Source: Candidatus Iainarchaeum sp.
GTDB lineage: Archaea; Iainarchaeota; Iainarchaeia; Iainarchaeales; GCA-2688035
NCBI GenBank assembly: GCA_017608725.1
Contig: JAFCFG010000028.1
Coordinates: 1 to 11,163 of the forward strand
Length of the DNA stretch: 11,163 nucleotides
Reading direction: 5' to 3'
In this document: piece after piece, positions 1-6,516 of the stretch
Layout: each line of letters begins with the position of its first letter
How positions within the stretch are numbered: position 1 is the stretch's first letter
Made by a program: the position numbers and the translations under genes
Notes under the pieces: model-generated
The model's database searches: none
What the model was told of the DNA's origin: nothing
The model's input: only the letters and a program-made list of their open reading frames with translations

Positions 1-169
1 TTAAATGCCTTTTTTGCAGGAACTCCAGGTGGTATTGGAGGCTGCCTGTTGCTATTTTGGTTCTTCTCTGCAACTCCCGAAAATGCAGCCCTGGATTTCG
101 GTTGATTGTTCTGTAAATCTTCTTCCTGACATCCAAGGCCAGGGCCTCGTCTAATTGCTCGTCCCGCAT
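1..169 (-). CDS. Winged-helix transcriptional regulator, N-terminal part (cut by window edge)
   Basis: The 56 visible codons have no stop and run off position 1. They encode a short acidic leader (MRDEQLDEALALD), then a helix ending in RKKIYRTI, then NPGLHFRELQRRTKIATGSLQYHLEFLQK. The pattern NPG-(I/L)-HFREL...TGSLQYHL is the helix-turn-helix of archaeal ArsR/IclR-like winged-helix proteins, with the recognition helix around residues 40-52. The ATG at 169 is preceded by GGAGG about 11 bases upstream, and it lies 22 bases after the stop of the membrane-protein gene, so the two are probably co-transcribed. Such pairs of a small membrane protein and a winged-helix protein recur in archaea; membrane-linked sensing is inferred. 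The ligand and target are unknown. The wing and any C-terminal domain lie outside the window. Confidence 0.8.
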   Translation of the reverse strand, partial: MRDEQLDEALALDVRKKIYRTINRNPGLHFRELQRRTKIATGSLQYHLEFLQKRHL

Positions 170-191
170 TCCAAAGAAAACCTCCGATGGC

Positions 192-494
192 CTATTTCTT
201 GAATATTGCTGCAACCAGTGCAATTAGGATTAACAACTCGAACACATTTTCCGCTGCCCTGTGAAAGAATTCACCTGGGCTGTAGAACATGTCAACAACT
301 TTCAATGCCCACTTGAGTGCAAAGAGAAAGAATGCTATTGTGACAAACAGGAACTTGTTGCTTTTTGATCTCTTGTATGCGAGAAGGGCAACTACAAGGA
401 TTACAAGCGATAAAGCGAACACTATTAGCCTTGTAAGGAAGTCCATGTTAACCGCTTGCTGTGTAACATCCCATAAAAAATCCCATGGCGCCAT
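192..494 (-). CDS. Small three-helix membrane protein
   Basis: This 100-residue protein (from MAPWDFLW) has three hydrophobic segments: about residues 20-39 (LIVFALSLVILVVALLAY), 46-67 (KFLFVTIAFFLFALKWALKV) and 80-98 (ENVFELLILIALVAAIF). Short basic loops such as KRSKSNK lie between them. No catalytic motif is visible and I cannot name a family. The open frame continues to an ATG at 566, but the ATG at 494 is preferred because GGAGG lies 11 bases before it and a TATA box lies further upstream. The short spacing to the downstream winged-helix gene suggests a functional pair, perhaps a membrane sensor or anchor for the regulator; that is inference. An alternative internal start, Met at MDFLTRL, lacks a comparable ribosome-binding site. 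Confidence 0.75.
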   Translation of the reverse strand: MAPWDFLWDVTQQAVNMDFLTRLIVFALSLVILVVALLAYKRSKSNKFLFVTIAFFLFALKWALKVVDMFYSPGEFFHRAAENVFELLILIALVAAIFKK

Positions 495-504
495 TGTACT
501 AAAA

Positions 505-552
505 ACCTCCAAATTATACACAGTAAGATGAACCAAAAAGGATTTAAAAAAA
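505..552 (-). promoter_or_regulatory. TATA box and Shine-Dalgarno site of the membrane protein/regulator pair
   Basis: Read on the minus strand, TTTTTTAAATCC (about 541-552) is a good archaeal TATA box. Transcription would begin near 520, giving a leader of about 25 bases. The leader contains GGAGG at 510-506, 11 bases before the ATG at 494. Spacing matches archaeal TATA geometry; the start site itself is inferred. Confidence 0.5.
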
Positions 553-560
553 GTAGAAAA

Positions 561-604
561 AGGCAATCAATTGTGAGGTGAAACAGATTCCCAATTAATT
601 GCCT
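561..604. repeat. 13-bp inverted repeat upstream of the membrane-protein promoter
   Basis: The left arm AGGCAATCAATTG (561-573) and right arm CAATTAATTGCCT (592-604) are complementary at 12 of 13 positions, separated by 18 bases. A further copy of the core, ATTAATTGC, occurs at 651-659. The repeat lies just upstream of the minus-strand TATA box, where an archaeal activator could bind. Binding by the adjacent winged-helix regulator is possible but unproven. Confidence 0.55.
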
Positions 605-624
605 TCCAGTCGGGGGTAATTCAA

Positions 625-651
625 ATACAGGAGGTATTTTACTTCCCGTAT
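625..651. repeat. Hairpin-forming inverted repeat
   Basis: ATACAGGAGGT (625-635) and ACTTCCCGTAT (641-651) flank a 5-base ATTTT loop. The stem has nine Watson-Crick pairs, one G-U pair and one A-C mismatch. No T-run follows on either strand, so it is not a convincing terminator. It may be an operator or a transcribed structure; the strong TATA box at 668-675 would allow it to be transcribed leftward. Confidence 0.4.
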
Positions 652-667
652 TAATTGCTGCTGTCGC

Positions 668-675
668 TTTATAAA
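668..675. promoter_or_regulatory. Palindromic TATA box TTTATAAA in the intergenic region
   Basis: TTTATAAA is close to the ideal archaeal TATA box and is symmetric, so it could work in either direction. On the plus strand it would start transcripts near 698, giving the first glycosyltransferase gene a leader of about 100 bases. On the minus strand it would start near 645 and give a leader of about 150 bases to the membrane-protein gene. Flanking BRE sequence would set direction; I cannot decide between them. Confidence 0.4.
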
Positions 676-764
676 GGGGTTTTGGTACAATCCCTTAATA
701 GTACAAAAATCGAAGCCGGCTCCCTTAATGCTATTAATCGGGACTTTGAAGGGTTTTGAACAAC
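675..764. repeat. Short direct repeats and an imperfect inverted repeat before the glycosyltransferase genes
   Basis: TCCCTTAAT occurs at 691-699 and 721-729, exactly 30 bp (about three helical turns) apart. GGGTTTTG occurs at 677-684 and 751-758, inside longer similar stretches ending in ACAA. The second TCCCTTAAT also pairs with ATTAATCGGGA (733-743), leaving a 2-base bulge. GTAC occurs at 685-688 and 701-704. Helically phased repeats suggest protein binding sites controlling the plus-strand genes; no protein can be named. Confidence 0.35.
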
Positions 765-773
765 ATTTAAATT
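765..773 (+). promoter_or_regulatory. TATA box of the glycosyltransferase pair, leaderless geometry
   Basis: ATTTAAATT is centred about 28 bases before the ATG at 797. With the usual archaeal 24-28 base spacing, transcription would begin at or just before the ATG, giving a leaderless mRNA. Consistent with this, no purine-rich Shine-Dalgarno site is seen between 780 and 796. Confidence 0.5.
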
Positions 774-796
774 GATTATTATCTGCTAAGATTGTT

Positions 797-1540
797 ATGA
801 GTAAGGAAATAGCAAAGGTTCTGGTAGCCAGTCCAGTTACCTCTTACAAAAGGCAGGTTATTGACCAGTTCATTGCCAGCCTTGGAAACCTTAGCTACAA
901 GAACAAAGAGGTTTTGCTTTTTGACAATAGCCCTGATGAAGAAATGTTCAAAAAGCTGAAAAAGGAGAAGGGCATAAAGGTAGAGAAGACACCCCACAGT
1001 GAAGGCGCAAAGCAAGCGGTTGCAAGGGACAGAGAGCGGCTGAGGCAAAGGGCACTGAAAGAGGGCTTTGAGTATTTGCTCTTCTTGGACCAAGATATAA
1101 TTGCTCCAAGCAATGTTATTGAAAGGCTTGTTTCAAACGGCAAAGAAGTGTGCTGTGGCCTTTACTTCAATTACTTTGAATCAAGGCTTAGAACAGGTGA
1201 GAAGATAGTGGAATTTGCACCGGTTTACTACACCTGGTTTGATTCTGGCCTGAAAGAGATTGGAATTAGCAAACAGTTGGGTTATGGCAGCGTGTTCCCA
1301 AGCAGGCTTGTTGAAATAAAGAAGGGAGGCCTCGGATGTGCATTGATTCATAAGAGCGTGCTGGAAAAGATAAAATTCAGGCTGGAAAAGAATGTTGCAT
1401 ACCATGCAGACTTCACTTTTTTCAAGGACTGTGAGAAAAGGGGCTTACAGGCTTGGCTTGACAGCTCGGTTTTATGCAAGCACATAATTAGCTTGCCAAA
1501 AGAGGCATTGGAAGAGGGATGGGGGCAAAAAAATGAGTGA
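797..1540 (+). CDS. GT-A fold glycosyltransferase (GT2-like)
   Basis: This 247-residue protein has the order expected of a GT-A type nucleotide-sugar transferase. It begins with a beta strand and sugar-nucleotide loop (KVLVASPVTSYKRQ, residues 7-20), followed by LSYKNKEVLLFDNSPDEEM. The metal-binding DXD motif is LFLDQDIIAP, with Asp98 and Asp100. Asp205 in HADFTFF is a candidate catalytic base, and His229 in LDSSVLCKHI matches the C-terminal histidine common in GT-A enzymes. No membrane segment is seen, so it is probably cytosolic or peripheral. It is the first gene of a two-gene unit and overlaps the next gene, its own paralogue, by 8 bases. A role in surface-glycan or glycoprotein assembly is the family default; donor and acceptor are unknown. 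Confidence 0.72.
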   Translation: MSKEIAKVLVASPVTSYKRQVIDQFIASLGNLSYKNKEVLLFDNSPDEEMFKKLKKEKGIKVEKTPHSEGAKQAVARDRERLRQRALKEGFEYLLFLDQDIIAPSNVIERLVSNGKEVCCGLYFNYFESRLRTGEKIVEFAPVYYTWFDSGLKEIGISKQLGYGSVFPSRLVEIKKGGLGCALIHKSVLEKIKFRLEKNVAYHADFTFFKDCEKRGLQAWLDSSVLCKHIISLPKEALEEGWGQKNE

Positions 1541-2225
1541 ACCAAGGGTGCTTGTAGGGGGCATTATCAGCATAAGCCAGAAGCAGGCTGTTGTTGATTT
1601 CCTAAAGGGATTAAAGGCAATAAACTATGAAAACAAAGAGACTTTTTTGCTGGATGCAAGTAGGGAAAAGGAGAGTTCAAGGGTGTTTGAAGCAATTAAA
1701 GGCATGTTAATAGAAAAGGCCGAATTGAAAGAAAATGCAAAGGAAACAATTGCATTAAACAGAAACAAGCTGGCTGAGAGGGCATTGAAAAGGGGCTTTG
1801 ATTTCTTGCTCTTGGTTGGTTTGGAACAGATGGTTCCTAAAAATGTTGCAAGCGGCCTAGTGCAGAATGGGAAAAAAATCTGCTCTGCCCTTTGCCTAAA
1901 ACCAGTTACGCTGAAAATAAGGAAAGGAGCAGAGGAGTTTTACCTCAGAACAATGCACCCAATGGCTGCAAAAAAGCAGGGGAAAAAAATAGTTGGATTG
2001 CAACATGATGATGTCTTTCCAAGCAGGCTGATGCGGGTTGACGCATGCTCTTTGAGTTGCATTCTGATTCACAAGGATGTTTTGAAGAAAATAAAATTCC
2101 GAACTGAGGCAGAGAAAGAGGACTTCCAGTGTTTTGCAGATGACTGCAAAAAGCATGGTTTTGAGCAGTGGCTTGACAGCAGCATTGTATGCAGGATGAG
2201 CAGGCAGGGGCAGCTATTTCACTAA
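1533..2225 (+). CDS. Degenerate paralogue of the upstream glycosyltransferase, DXD motif lost
   Basis: This 230-residue protein aligns with the upstream glycosyltransferase along its length. Shared blocks include FLKGLKAINYENKETFLLD, the ERALKRGFDFLLL segment, VFPSRL, LIHKDVLKKIKFR and EQWLDSSIVC. At the metal site LFLDQDIIAP has become LLVGLEQMVP, so Asp98 and Asp100 are replaced by Gly96 and Glu98. The C-terminal His of CKHI is replaced by Met222 in CRMS. Loss of both suggests a non-catalytic partner or a decaying copy. The frame is intact and expression looks maintained: its ATG lies within the last codons of the first gene (ATGAGTGA overlap) behind a G-rich stretch. A heteromeric complex with the active paralogue is the likeliest role, by inference. 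Its 3' end overlaps convergent yjbQ by 12 bases. Confidence 0.65.
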   Translation: MSEPRVLVGGIISISQKQAVVDFLKGLKAINYENKETFLLDASREKESSRVFEAIKGMLIEKAELKENAKETIALNRNKLAERALKRGFDFLLLVGLEQMVPKNVASGLVQNGKKICSALCLKPVTLKIRKGAEEFYLRTMHPMAAKKQGKKIVGLQHDDVFPSRLMRVDACSLSCILIHKDVLKKIKFRTEAEKEDFQCFADDCKKHGFEQWLDSSIVCRMSRQGQLFH

Positions 2226-2615
2226 AACGACCAGTTTTCTGCTTCTTGGGCCGTCGGATTCCACAAAAAAGATGCCTTCCCAGACACCAAGCAATAAGTG
2301 CCCGCCCTTTATTAGAATGATCCTGCTATTTCCAATCAAAGCACTTTTGATGTGGGCATCGGCGTTTCCCTCTCTATGGGAATAGTTCGCATTACGGGGA
2401 ACTAACTCGTTCAGCTTGTTTAGTATATCCGTTTGAACGCTTGGATCGGCATTTTCATTGAGTATAACAGCGGCTGTTGTGTGGGGGCAATACACTATGC
2501 ACAACCCCTCTTTCACCCTGCTCTTGGCTGCAATCTCCTTCACATTATCGGTTATATCAATCAATTCGTTTCTCTTGGTTGATTTTACCTCAATTTCCTC
2601 TATCAATTGAATCAC
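2214..2615 (-). CDS. yjbQ: YjbQ/UPF0047 family protein
   Basis: The 133-residue protein matches the length and all hallmark motifs of the YjbQ (UPF0047) family: NELIDITDNV near the start, CPHTTAAVILNENADP (about residues 44-59), HREGNADAHIKSALIG (about 80-95), and GVWEGIFFVESDGPRSRKLVV at the end. Members are compact beta proteins that form trimers with a conserved His-rich pocket. Some have been reported to have a secondary thiamine-phosphate synthase activity, but the physiological role is unsettled. The start is a GTG at 2615 forming a GTGA overlap with the gatB stop, which points to translational coupling; a TTG at 2606 is the alternative. It is the last gene of the gatC operon, and its stop overlaps the end of the opposite-strand glycosyltransferase gene. 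Confidence 0.88.
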   Translation of the reverse strand: MIQLIEEIEVKSTKRNELIDITDNVKEIAAKSRVKEGLCIVYCPHTTAAVILNENADPSVQTDILNKLNELVPRNANYSHREGNADAHIKSALIGNSRIILIKGGHLLLGVWEGIFFVESDGPRSRKLVVLVK

Positions 2616-4015
2616 CCCTTTATTTTTTCTGCGATTATTTTTTGCACGAGTCTTGGCTCTGCCTTGGCTTTGGTCAAGTGCATCACCTGGCCAACCAGGA
2701 AATTCAAGCTCTTCTTGTTGCCTGTTTTCAAATCAGCAACCGCTTTCTTGTTTTCTGCAAGCACTTTTTCAACTGCCTTTTCAATGTCTCTCTCTTGCAG
2801 ATCCATTGCAAGGCCCTGTCTTTCAATGAATTGGGTTGGCTTTTCTCCCTTTGTAAGGTAGGCTATGATCGCCTCCTTTGCAGCCTTTTCAGTAACCCTT
2901 CTATCCAAGAGAAGTGAAAGCAAGGAAGCAATTTCATCAGCACTCAAATCAAGCGCATTCAAATCAAGCCCGCTTCTGTTTACAACAGCCATTAGCTCCC
3001 TTGTCAGGAATTTTGCGGCAATCATTGGCTCAACCTGCTTTGCAATCTCTTCAAATAAAAGGCCTAAAGTGAAATTCCTTGCAAGAACGTTTGCAGTGTA
3101 CTCGTCCAGGTTGAATTCCTGCATGAATCTCTTTGACTTGGCAGCATGCAATTCAGGCAGCCTTTGCTTCATCTTCTTGATTTCGGCAGTGCTCAATCGG
3201 ATTGCAGTTAAATCAGGCTCAAAGATATAACCATAATCTTCCTCTGTTTCCTTGCCCCTTGTTGCCTTTGTTGTCATTGACTTTTCGTCAAAGGAGCGGG
3301 TTTCCCTAACAACCTCCCTTTCGTTCAGCAGCAGGTTCTTCTGCCGGGCAACCTCAAACTCCAATGCTTTTTCCACTCCCCTTTTTCCCGTTACGTTCTT
3401 TACCTCTACTCTTGCATTGCCGTAAACGCTTACATTGCAGTCAGCTTTCAATGTTCCACTTGAAGGAGAATAAACTTTGAGGTAGGAAAGAATCGTCGTT
3501 AGCTGGTCAAGAAAGTCACGGGCTTCCTGGGGGCTGCTTAAATCGGGCTCTGTTACCACTTCAACCAATGGAATGCCTGACCTGTTGTAATCAACTAGGG
3601 AGAAATTGCTTGCCCCCAATCCAGCTTCATGCACTAAAGCTGCGGGATCCTCCTCCAAATGGACTCTGGTAATCCCAATCCTCTTTCCATTGCTTAGGGC
3701 AACATGGCCCTTCACCCCGACTGGAATCTCGTACTGCGTTATTTGGAAGTCCTTGGACATGTCAGGGTAAAAATAGGTTTTTCTTGAGAAGAAAAACTCT
3801 TTGTTTACCTCGCAGTTCAGTGCAAGCGCTACTTGCAGGGCATAATTCAGGGCTTTTGCGTTCAGCACTGGCTTTGAACCGGGATGGCCCAAGCAAATTG
3901 GGCAGCAGGAACTATTTGGCTCTTCTGCCTGGGTTCTGCAGCCACAGAAAAGCTTGCTATCGGTGTTGAGTTGGATATGGCATTCCAGGCCGATTACTAT
4001 GCCGTTTTTCTCCAT
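2612..4015 (-). CDS. gatB: Asp-tRNA(Asn)/Glu-tRNA(Gln) amidotransferase subunit B
   Basis: GatB holds the 3' end of misacylated Asp-tRNA(Asn) or Glu-tRNA(Gln), activates the side-chain carboxylate with ATP, and amidates it with ammonia from GatA. The 467 residues contain the signature IGLECHIQLNT, Zn-binding cysteines 24, 26, 38 and 41 (FCGC...CCPIC), the LEEDPA...DYNRSGIPLVEVVTEPD core, and GTLKADCNVSV. A helical and YqeY-like tRNA-binding tail ends in FLVGQVMHLTKAKAEPRLV. The length is normal. The ATG at 4015 overlaps the upstream stop as TGATG and is preceded by AGGTGA about 10 bases away, so it is preferred to the in-frame TTG at 4018. In archaea GatCAB normally makes Asn-tRNA because GatDE handles glutamine; that division is assumed here. 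Confidence 0.96.
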   Translation of the reverse strand: MEKNGIVIGLECHIQLNTDSKLFCGCRTQAEEPNSSCCPICLGHPGSKPVLNAKALNYALQVALALNCEVNKEFFFSRKTYFYPDMSKDFQITQYEIPVGVKGHVALSNGKRIGITRVHLEEDPAALVHEAGLGASNFSLVDYNRSGIPLVEVVTEPDLSSPQEARDFLDQLTTILSYLKVYSPSSGTLKADCNVSVYGNARVEVKNVTGKRGVEKALEFEVARQKNLLLNEREVVRETRSFDEKSMTTKATRGKETEEDYGYIFEPDLTAIRLSTAEIKKMKQRLPELHAAKSKRFMQEFNLDEYTANVLARNFTLGLLFEEIAKQVEPMIAAKFLTRELMAVVNRSGLDLNALDLSADEIASLLSLLLDRRVTEKAAKEAIIAYLTKGEKPTQFIERQGLAMDLQERDIEKAVEKVLAENKKAVADLKTGNKKSLNFLVGQVMHLTKAKAEPRLVQKIIAEKIKG

Positions 4016-4773
4016 CAAATGCTCACCTGCATTAAGTCTCTTGCCAAAAGAATTTCCCCCTTGAAGCTCCTGGAGACAAGTGCCTTTAAGTCTGATTTTT
4101 CAGCCTCTGGCTCAAAATGGGCCAGGAGAAGTTTTTTTACTTTGGACCTTGAGGCAATTTCTGAAACTGTCCTTGCGTTTAGGTGCCCTCCAGCCTCTGT
4201 TGTGGCAAAAGTGCATTCAGCTACCAGGAGGTCAACGTTTTTTGAGAGTTCAACAAGGTTTTCATTTGGTTCTGTGTCCCCAGTAAAGACCACTGATTTT
4301 TTGCCTGCTTCAAATTTTAGGCCAAGGCTGCTTGGCCTGTGCTGCATTGGTTTTGTTGTTAGGGTGAAGCCATTGAATTTTTTTGTTCCAAATGGCTCAA
4401 GTTCCGAAACCTTTACTTTGAATGGCAGGTTTTCAAACAGAGGAAAAAGCCTGAACATTTTTTCAATAAATTCTTTAAGGCCTGGTCCGCCAAAAATGTT
4501 TACCTGGTTCTTTTCAGAGAAGCCAGAGTCTGCAAGCCCTTTTCTTACAAACAAAAATGCGGAAAGGTCATTTATGTGGTCAGGGTGTTCTACATGCGTG
4601 AAGAACAGGTTGTTAACCTTCGCGCAATCAATTCCTGACCTTTGCATGTTTTTAAAAGAGCCAAAGCCGAGATCAACTGCAATTGTTTCTTTTGGCAATT
4701 TGAGTGCAAAACCGGAAGCAGCCCTCTCAGGCCCGGAGATGAATGAGCCGCTCCCCAAAACAGTGAGCTTCAT
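4015..4773 (-). CDS. Metallo-beta-lactamase-fold hydrolase, RNase Z-like
   Basis: The 252-residue protein (MKLTVLGSGSF...) has an RNase Z-like arrangement of metal ligands. These are the His/Asp motif at residues 60-66, His145 (MQHRPSSLGL), Asp166 (VVFTGDTEPN), His197 (AGGHLNARTVSEIA) and His219 (LLLAHFEP). The first motif reads H60-V-E-H63-P-D65-H66, one residue longer than canonical HxHxDH. Conserved ligands point to an active hydrolase, but no tRNA-binding arm is obvious, so tRNA 3' processing is not established; a phosphodiesterase is equally possible. The ATG at 4773 forms an ATGA overlap with the gatA stop. The frame stays open upstream to 4926, but that part only mirrors gatA codons. 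An ATG at 4779 is the alternative start. Its place between gatA and gatB suggests co-expression, not necessarily joint function. Confidence 0.85.
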   Translation of the reverse strand: MKLTVLGSGSFISGPERAASGFALKLPKETIAVDLGFGSFKNMQRSGIDCAKVNNLFFTHVEHPDHINDLSAFLFVRKGLADSGFSEKNQVNIFGGPGLKEFIEKMFRLFPLFENLPFKVKVSELEPFGTKKFNGFTLTTKPMQHRPSSLGLKFEAGKKSVVFTGDTEPNENLVELSKNVDLLVAECTFATTEAGGHLNARTVSEIASRSKVKKLLLAHFEPEAEKSDLKALVSRSFKGEILLARDLMQVSI

Positions 4774-6194
4774 TTGCATGCACTCTCCACTGCTAGTGCA
4801 GCCTGAATCATTTTCTTTTCCTGCAAGTGGTCTGCTGTAAGCATTAAGCCAACTGGGGCTTTGCCCTGCATAGCAACTGGGACACTGATGTGCGGCATTC
4901 CTGCAAGGTTTGCTGGCACTGTACATAAATCCATTGCATACTGCTGCAGGGGTGTGAGTTTTTCAATTGCCTCAAAGGTTGGGGCAACAATTGGCATTGT
5001 TGGGTTTGCAAGGACATCCACCTTTGAAAAGGCCTCTTTGAATTCCCTGATTAAGCGAGTTCTGGCCTTCATTGCCCTTAGGTAGTAGGCATCCCTGAAG
5101 CCGGCCATTCTTGCAAATGTTCCAAGCAGGATTCTTCTCTTGGCTTCTTTATTAAAGCCGTTGCTCCTGACTTTTGAAAAGTATTCATTAAAATTGCCTT
5201 CAAGCTTTTCATGCAGGCCGTATCTCATTCCGCAGTATCTTGCGAGGTTTGTGCTTGCCTCCGAAGTTGAAATGATATAGTAAGCTGCTATGCCGTACTT
5301 TGCATTCAGGGGCAGGGAAATCTCCTGTGTTTTTGCACCCAATTTTTTAATTGCATTCATGCACTCTTTTTTTACCGGAGCATCGCAGTTTTCAAACAAT
5401 TCCTTTACAATTCCGATTTTCAACTTGCTTGGCTCAATCTTTGAGAAGTCATCCTTTTCCTGCTTTAAGGATGTGCTGTCATTGGAGTCATAGCCTGCAA
5501 TAACCTCAAGCAACAGGGCAGCGTCCTCCACTGTTTTTCCCATGCTGCCAATCTTGTCCAATGAATTGGCATAATCAATCAGGCCATATCTGGAAACCCT
5601 GCCATATGTTGGCGTTAAGCCAACAACACCACAAAATGAGGCAGGGCAGGCAATGCTGCCTCCTGTTGATTCACCAATGCTTGCATGCGTTAACTTTGTT
5701 AAGGCAGTGAAGCCAGCTGAGCCTCCACTTGAGCCACCGCAGCATCTTTTAATATCATGCGGGTTCTTTGGAATTTCAAAGCCAATGCCAACGTTTGTGT
5801 TAAAAGTGCCAAAGCCGAACTCGTCTTGTGAGGTTTTTCCAATTATTATTGCCCCCTCTGCCCTTGCCCTTTCAATCACTGTTGCATCAAACAATGGCTC
5901 ATAACCGGAAAGGATTTTTGAACCGGCCCTTGATTCAATGCCTTGAACGCAGATGCAGTCCTTGACAGAGAGGGGCACGCCAGGAAGCATTCCCTTGTTT
6001 CTGCCTGTTTTAATTGATGCTTCCACTTCCCCCGCTTGCTTCAAGGCAGCTTCTCTGGCAATTAAATTAAAGTAATGGTACTGTGAATTTGATTGCTCTG
6101 CCTCTGAGAGAATCTTTTCAGTGTGCTCCAAAACAGAAATGTTTCCCTTTTTTACCTCTGTAACGAATTGCTTTATTGAAAGGCCTTCCCCCAT
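4770..6194 (-). CDS. gatA: Asp-tRNA(Asn)/Glu-tRNA(Gln) amidotransferase subunit A
   Basis: GatA is the glutaminase subunit: it hydrolyses glutamine and channels ammonia to GatB. The 474 residues contain the amidase-signature triad: Lys78 in PLSVKDCI, the cis-Ser Ser156 in the CCGGSSGGSA loop, and nucleophile Ser180 in GESTGGSIACPASFCG. Further family blocks are ATVIERARAEGAIIIGKTSQDEFGFG and TPTYGRVSRYGLIDYANSLDKIG. The usual DTGGSIR is STGGSIA here, possibly lineage-typical. The chosen ATG at 6194 has GTGAT 5 bases upstream. A GTG at 6203, overlapping the mazG stop as GTGA, would add three residues (MIF) and is a real alternative. The gene overlaps the following MBL-fold gene by 4 bases. Confidence 0.95.
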   Translation of the reverse strand: MGEGLSIKQFVTEVKKGNISVLEHTEKILSEAEQSNSQYHYFNLIAREAALKQAGEVEASIKTGRNKGMLPGVPLSVKDCICVQGIESRAGSKILSGYEPLFDATVIERARAEGAIIIGKTSQDEFGFGTFNTNVGIGFEIPKNPHDIKRCCGGSSGGSAGFTALTKLTHASIGESTGGSIACPASFCGVVGLTPTYGRVSRYGLIDYANSLDKIGSMGKTVEDAALLLEVIAGYDSNDSTSLKQEKDDFSKIEPSKLKIGIVKELFENCDAPVKKECMNAIKKLGAKTQEISLPLNAKYGIAAYYIISTSEASTNLARYCGMRYGLHEKLEGNFNEYFSKVRSNGFNKEAKRRILLGTFARMAGFRDAYYLRAMKARTRLIREFKEAFSKVDVLANPTMPIVAPTFEAIEKLTPLQQYAMDLCTVPANLAGMPHISVPVAMQGKAPVGLMLTADHLQEKKMIQAALAVESACK

Positions 6195-6199
6195 AAAAA

Positions 6200-6514
6200 T
6201 CACTTCTTGAATTCGCTTCCTGCCCCGCCTTTTTGCAACCGCTCTTCGTATTTCTTAATTGCGCTGTTCAGGGCTTTCTCTAAATCAACACTGTATTTGT
6301 TTGCAAGGCAGACTGTTGAAAATAACACGTCTCCCAGTTCTTGCTCAATTTCCCTTCCAACTGTTGCTTTCCTCCTCCCATAATCTGTTGATTTGATTAT
6401 TTCCTTGGCCAGTTCCCCAAGCTCTGATGCAAGGTCAAGCGCCCTTATCTCAGCAGTAGTACCCAAACCGTGTTTCTTGACGAATTCTTCAATTTTTTTC
6501 TGCATTTCCTTCAT
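6200..6514 (-). CDS. MazG-like nucleotide pyrophosphohydrolase
   Basis: This small all-alpha protein (104 residues from the ATG at 6514) has the MazG-type metal-binding pattern. The first helix carries ASELGELAKEI (ExxE) and the second EIEQELGDVLFSTVCLANKY (ExxxD-like), followed by a third helix LEKALNSAIKKYEERL. Single-domain MazG-like enzymes hydrolyse NTPs or dNTPs to monophosphates and pyrophosphate, usually as cytosolic house-cleaning dimers or tetramers; the substrate cannot be read from sequence. A GTG at 6520, overlapping the gatC stop, would add MK; neither start has a strong Shine-Dalgarno site. It sits between gatC and gatA, separating subunit genes that are often adjacent. It may clear damaged or non-canonical nucleotides, or be a passenger for co-expression. 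Confidence 0.86.
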   Translation of the reverse strand: MKEMQKKIEEFVKKHGLGTTAEIRALDLASELGELAKEIIKSTDYGRRKATVGREIEQELGDVLFSTVCLANKYSVDLEKALNSAIKKYEERLQKGGAGSEFKK

Positions 6515-6516
6515 CT

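Noticed and set aside
2477..2917. 146-codon plus-strand open frame opposite yjbQ and gatB
   Set aside because: It is antisense to two well-conserved genes, spans their junction, and has the Cys/Phe/Leu-rich composition of a shadow frame.
3884..4840. 318-codon plus-strand open frame opposite the MBL-fold gene
   Set aside because: It is antisense to an MBL gene with intact motifs. No domain is recognisable and no promoter or ribosome-binding site is evident.
4774..4926. N-terminal extension of the MBL-fold frame, starting MYSASKPCRN
   Set aside because: It lies inside gatA coding sequence in another frame, resembles no MBL domain, and the natural ATGA-coupled start at 4773 begins right before the conserved MKLTVLGSG strand.
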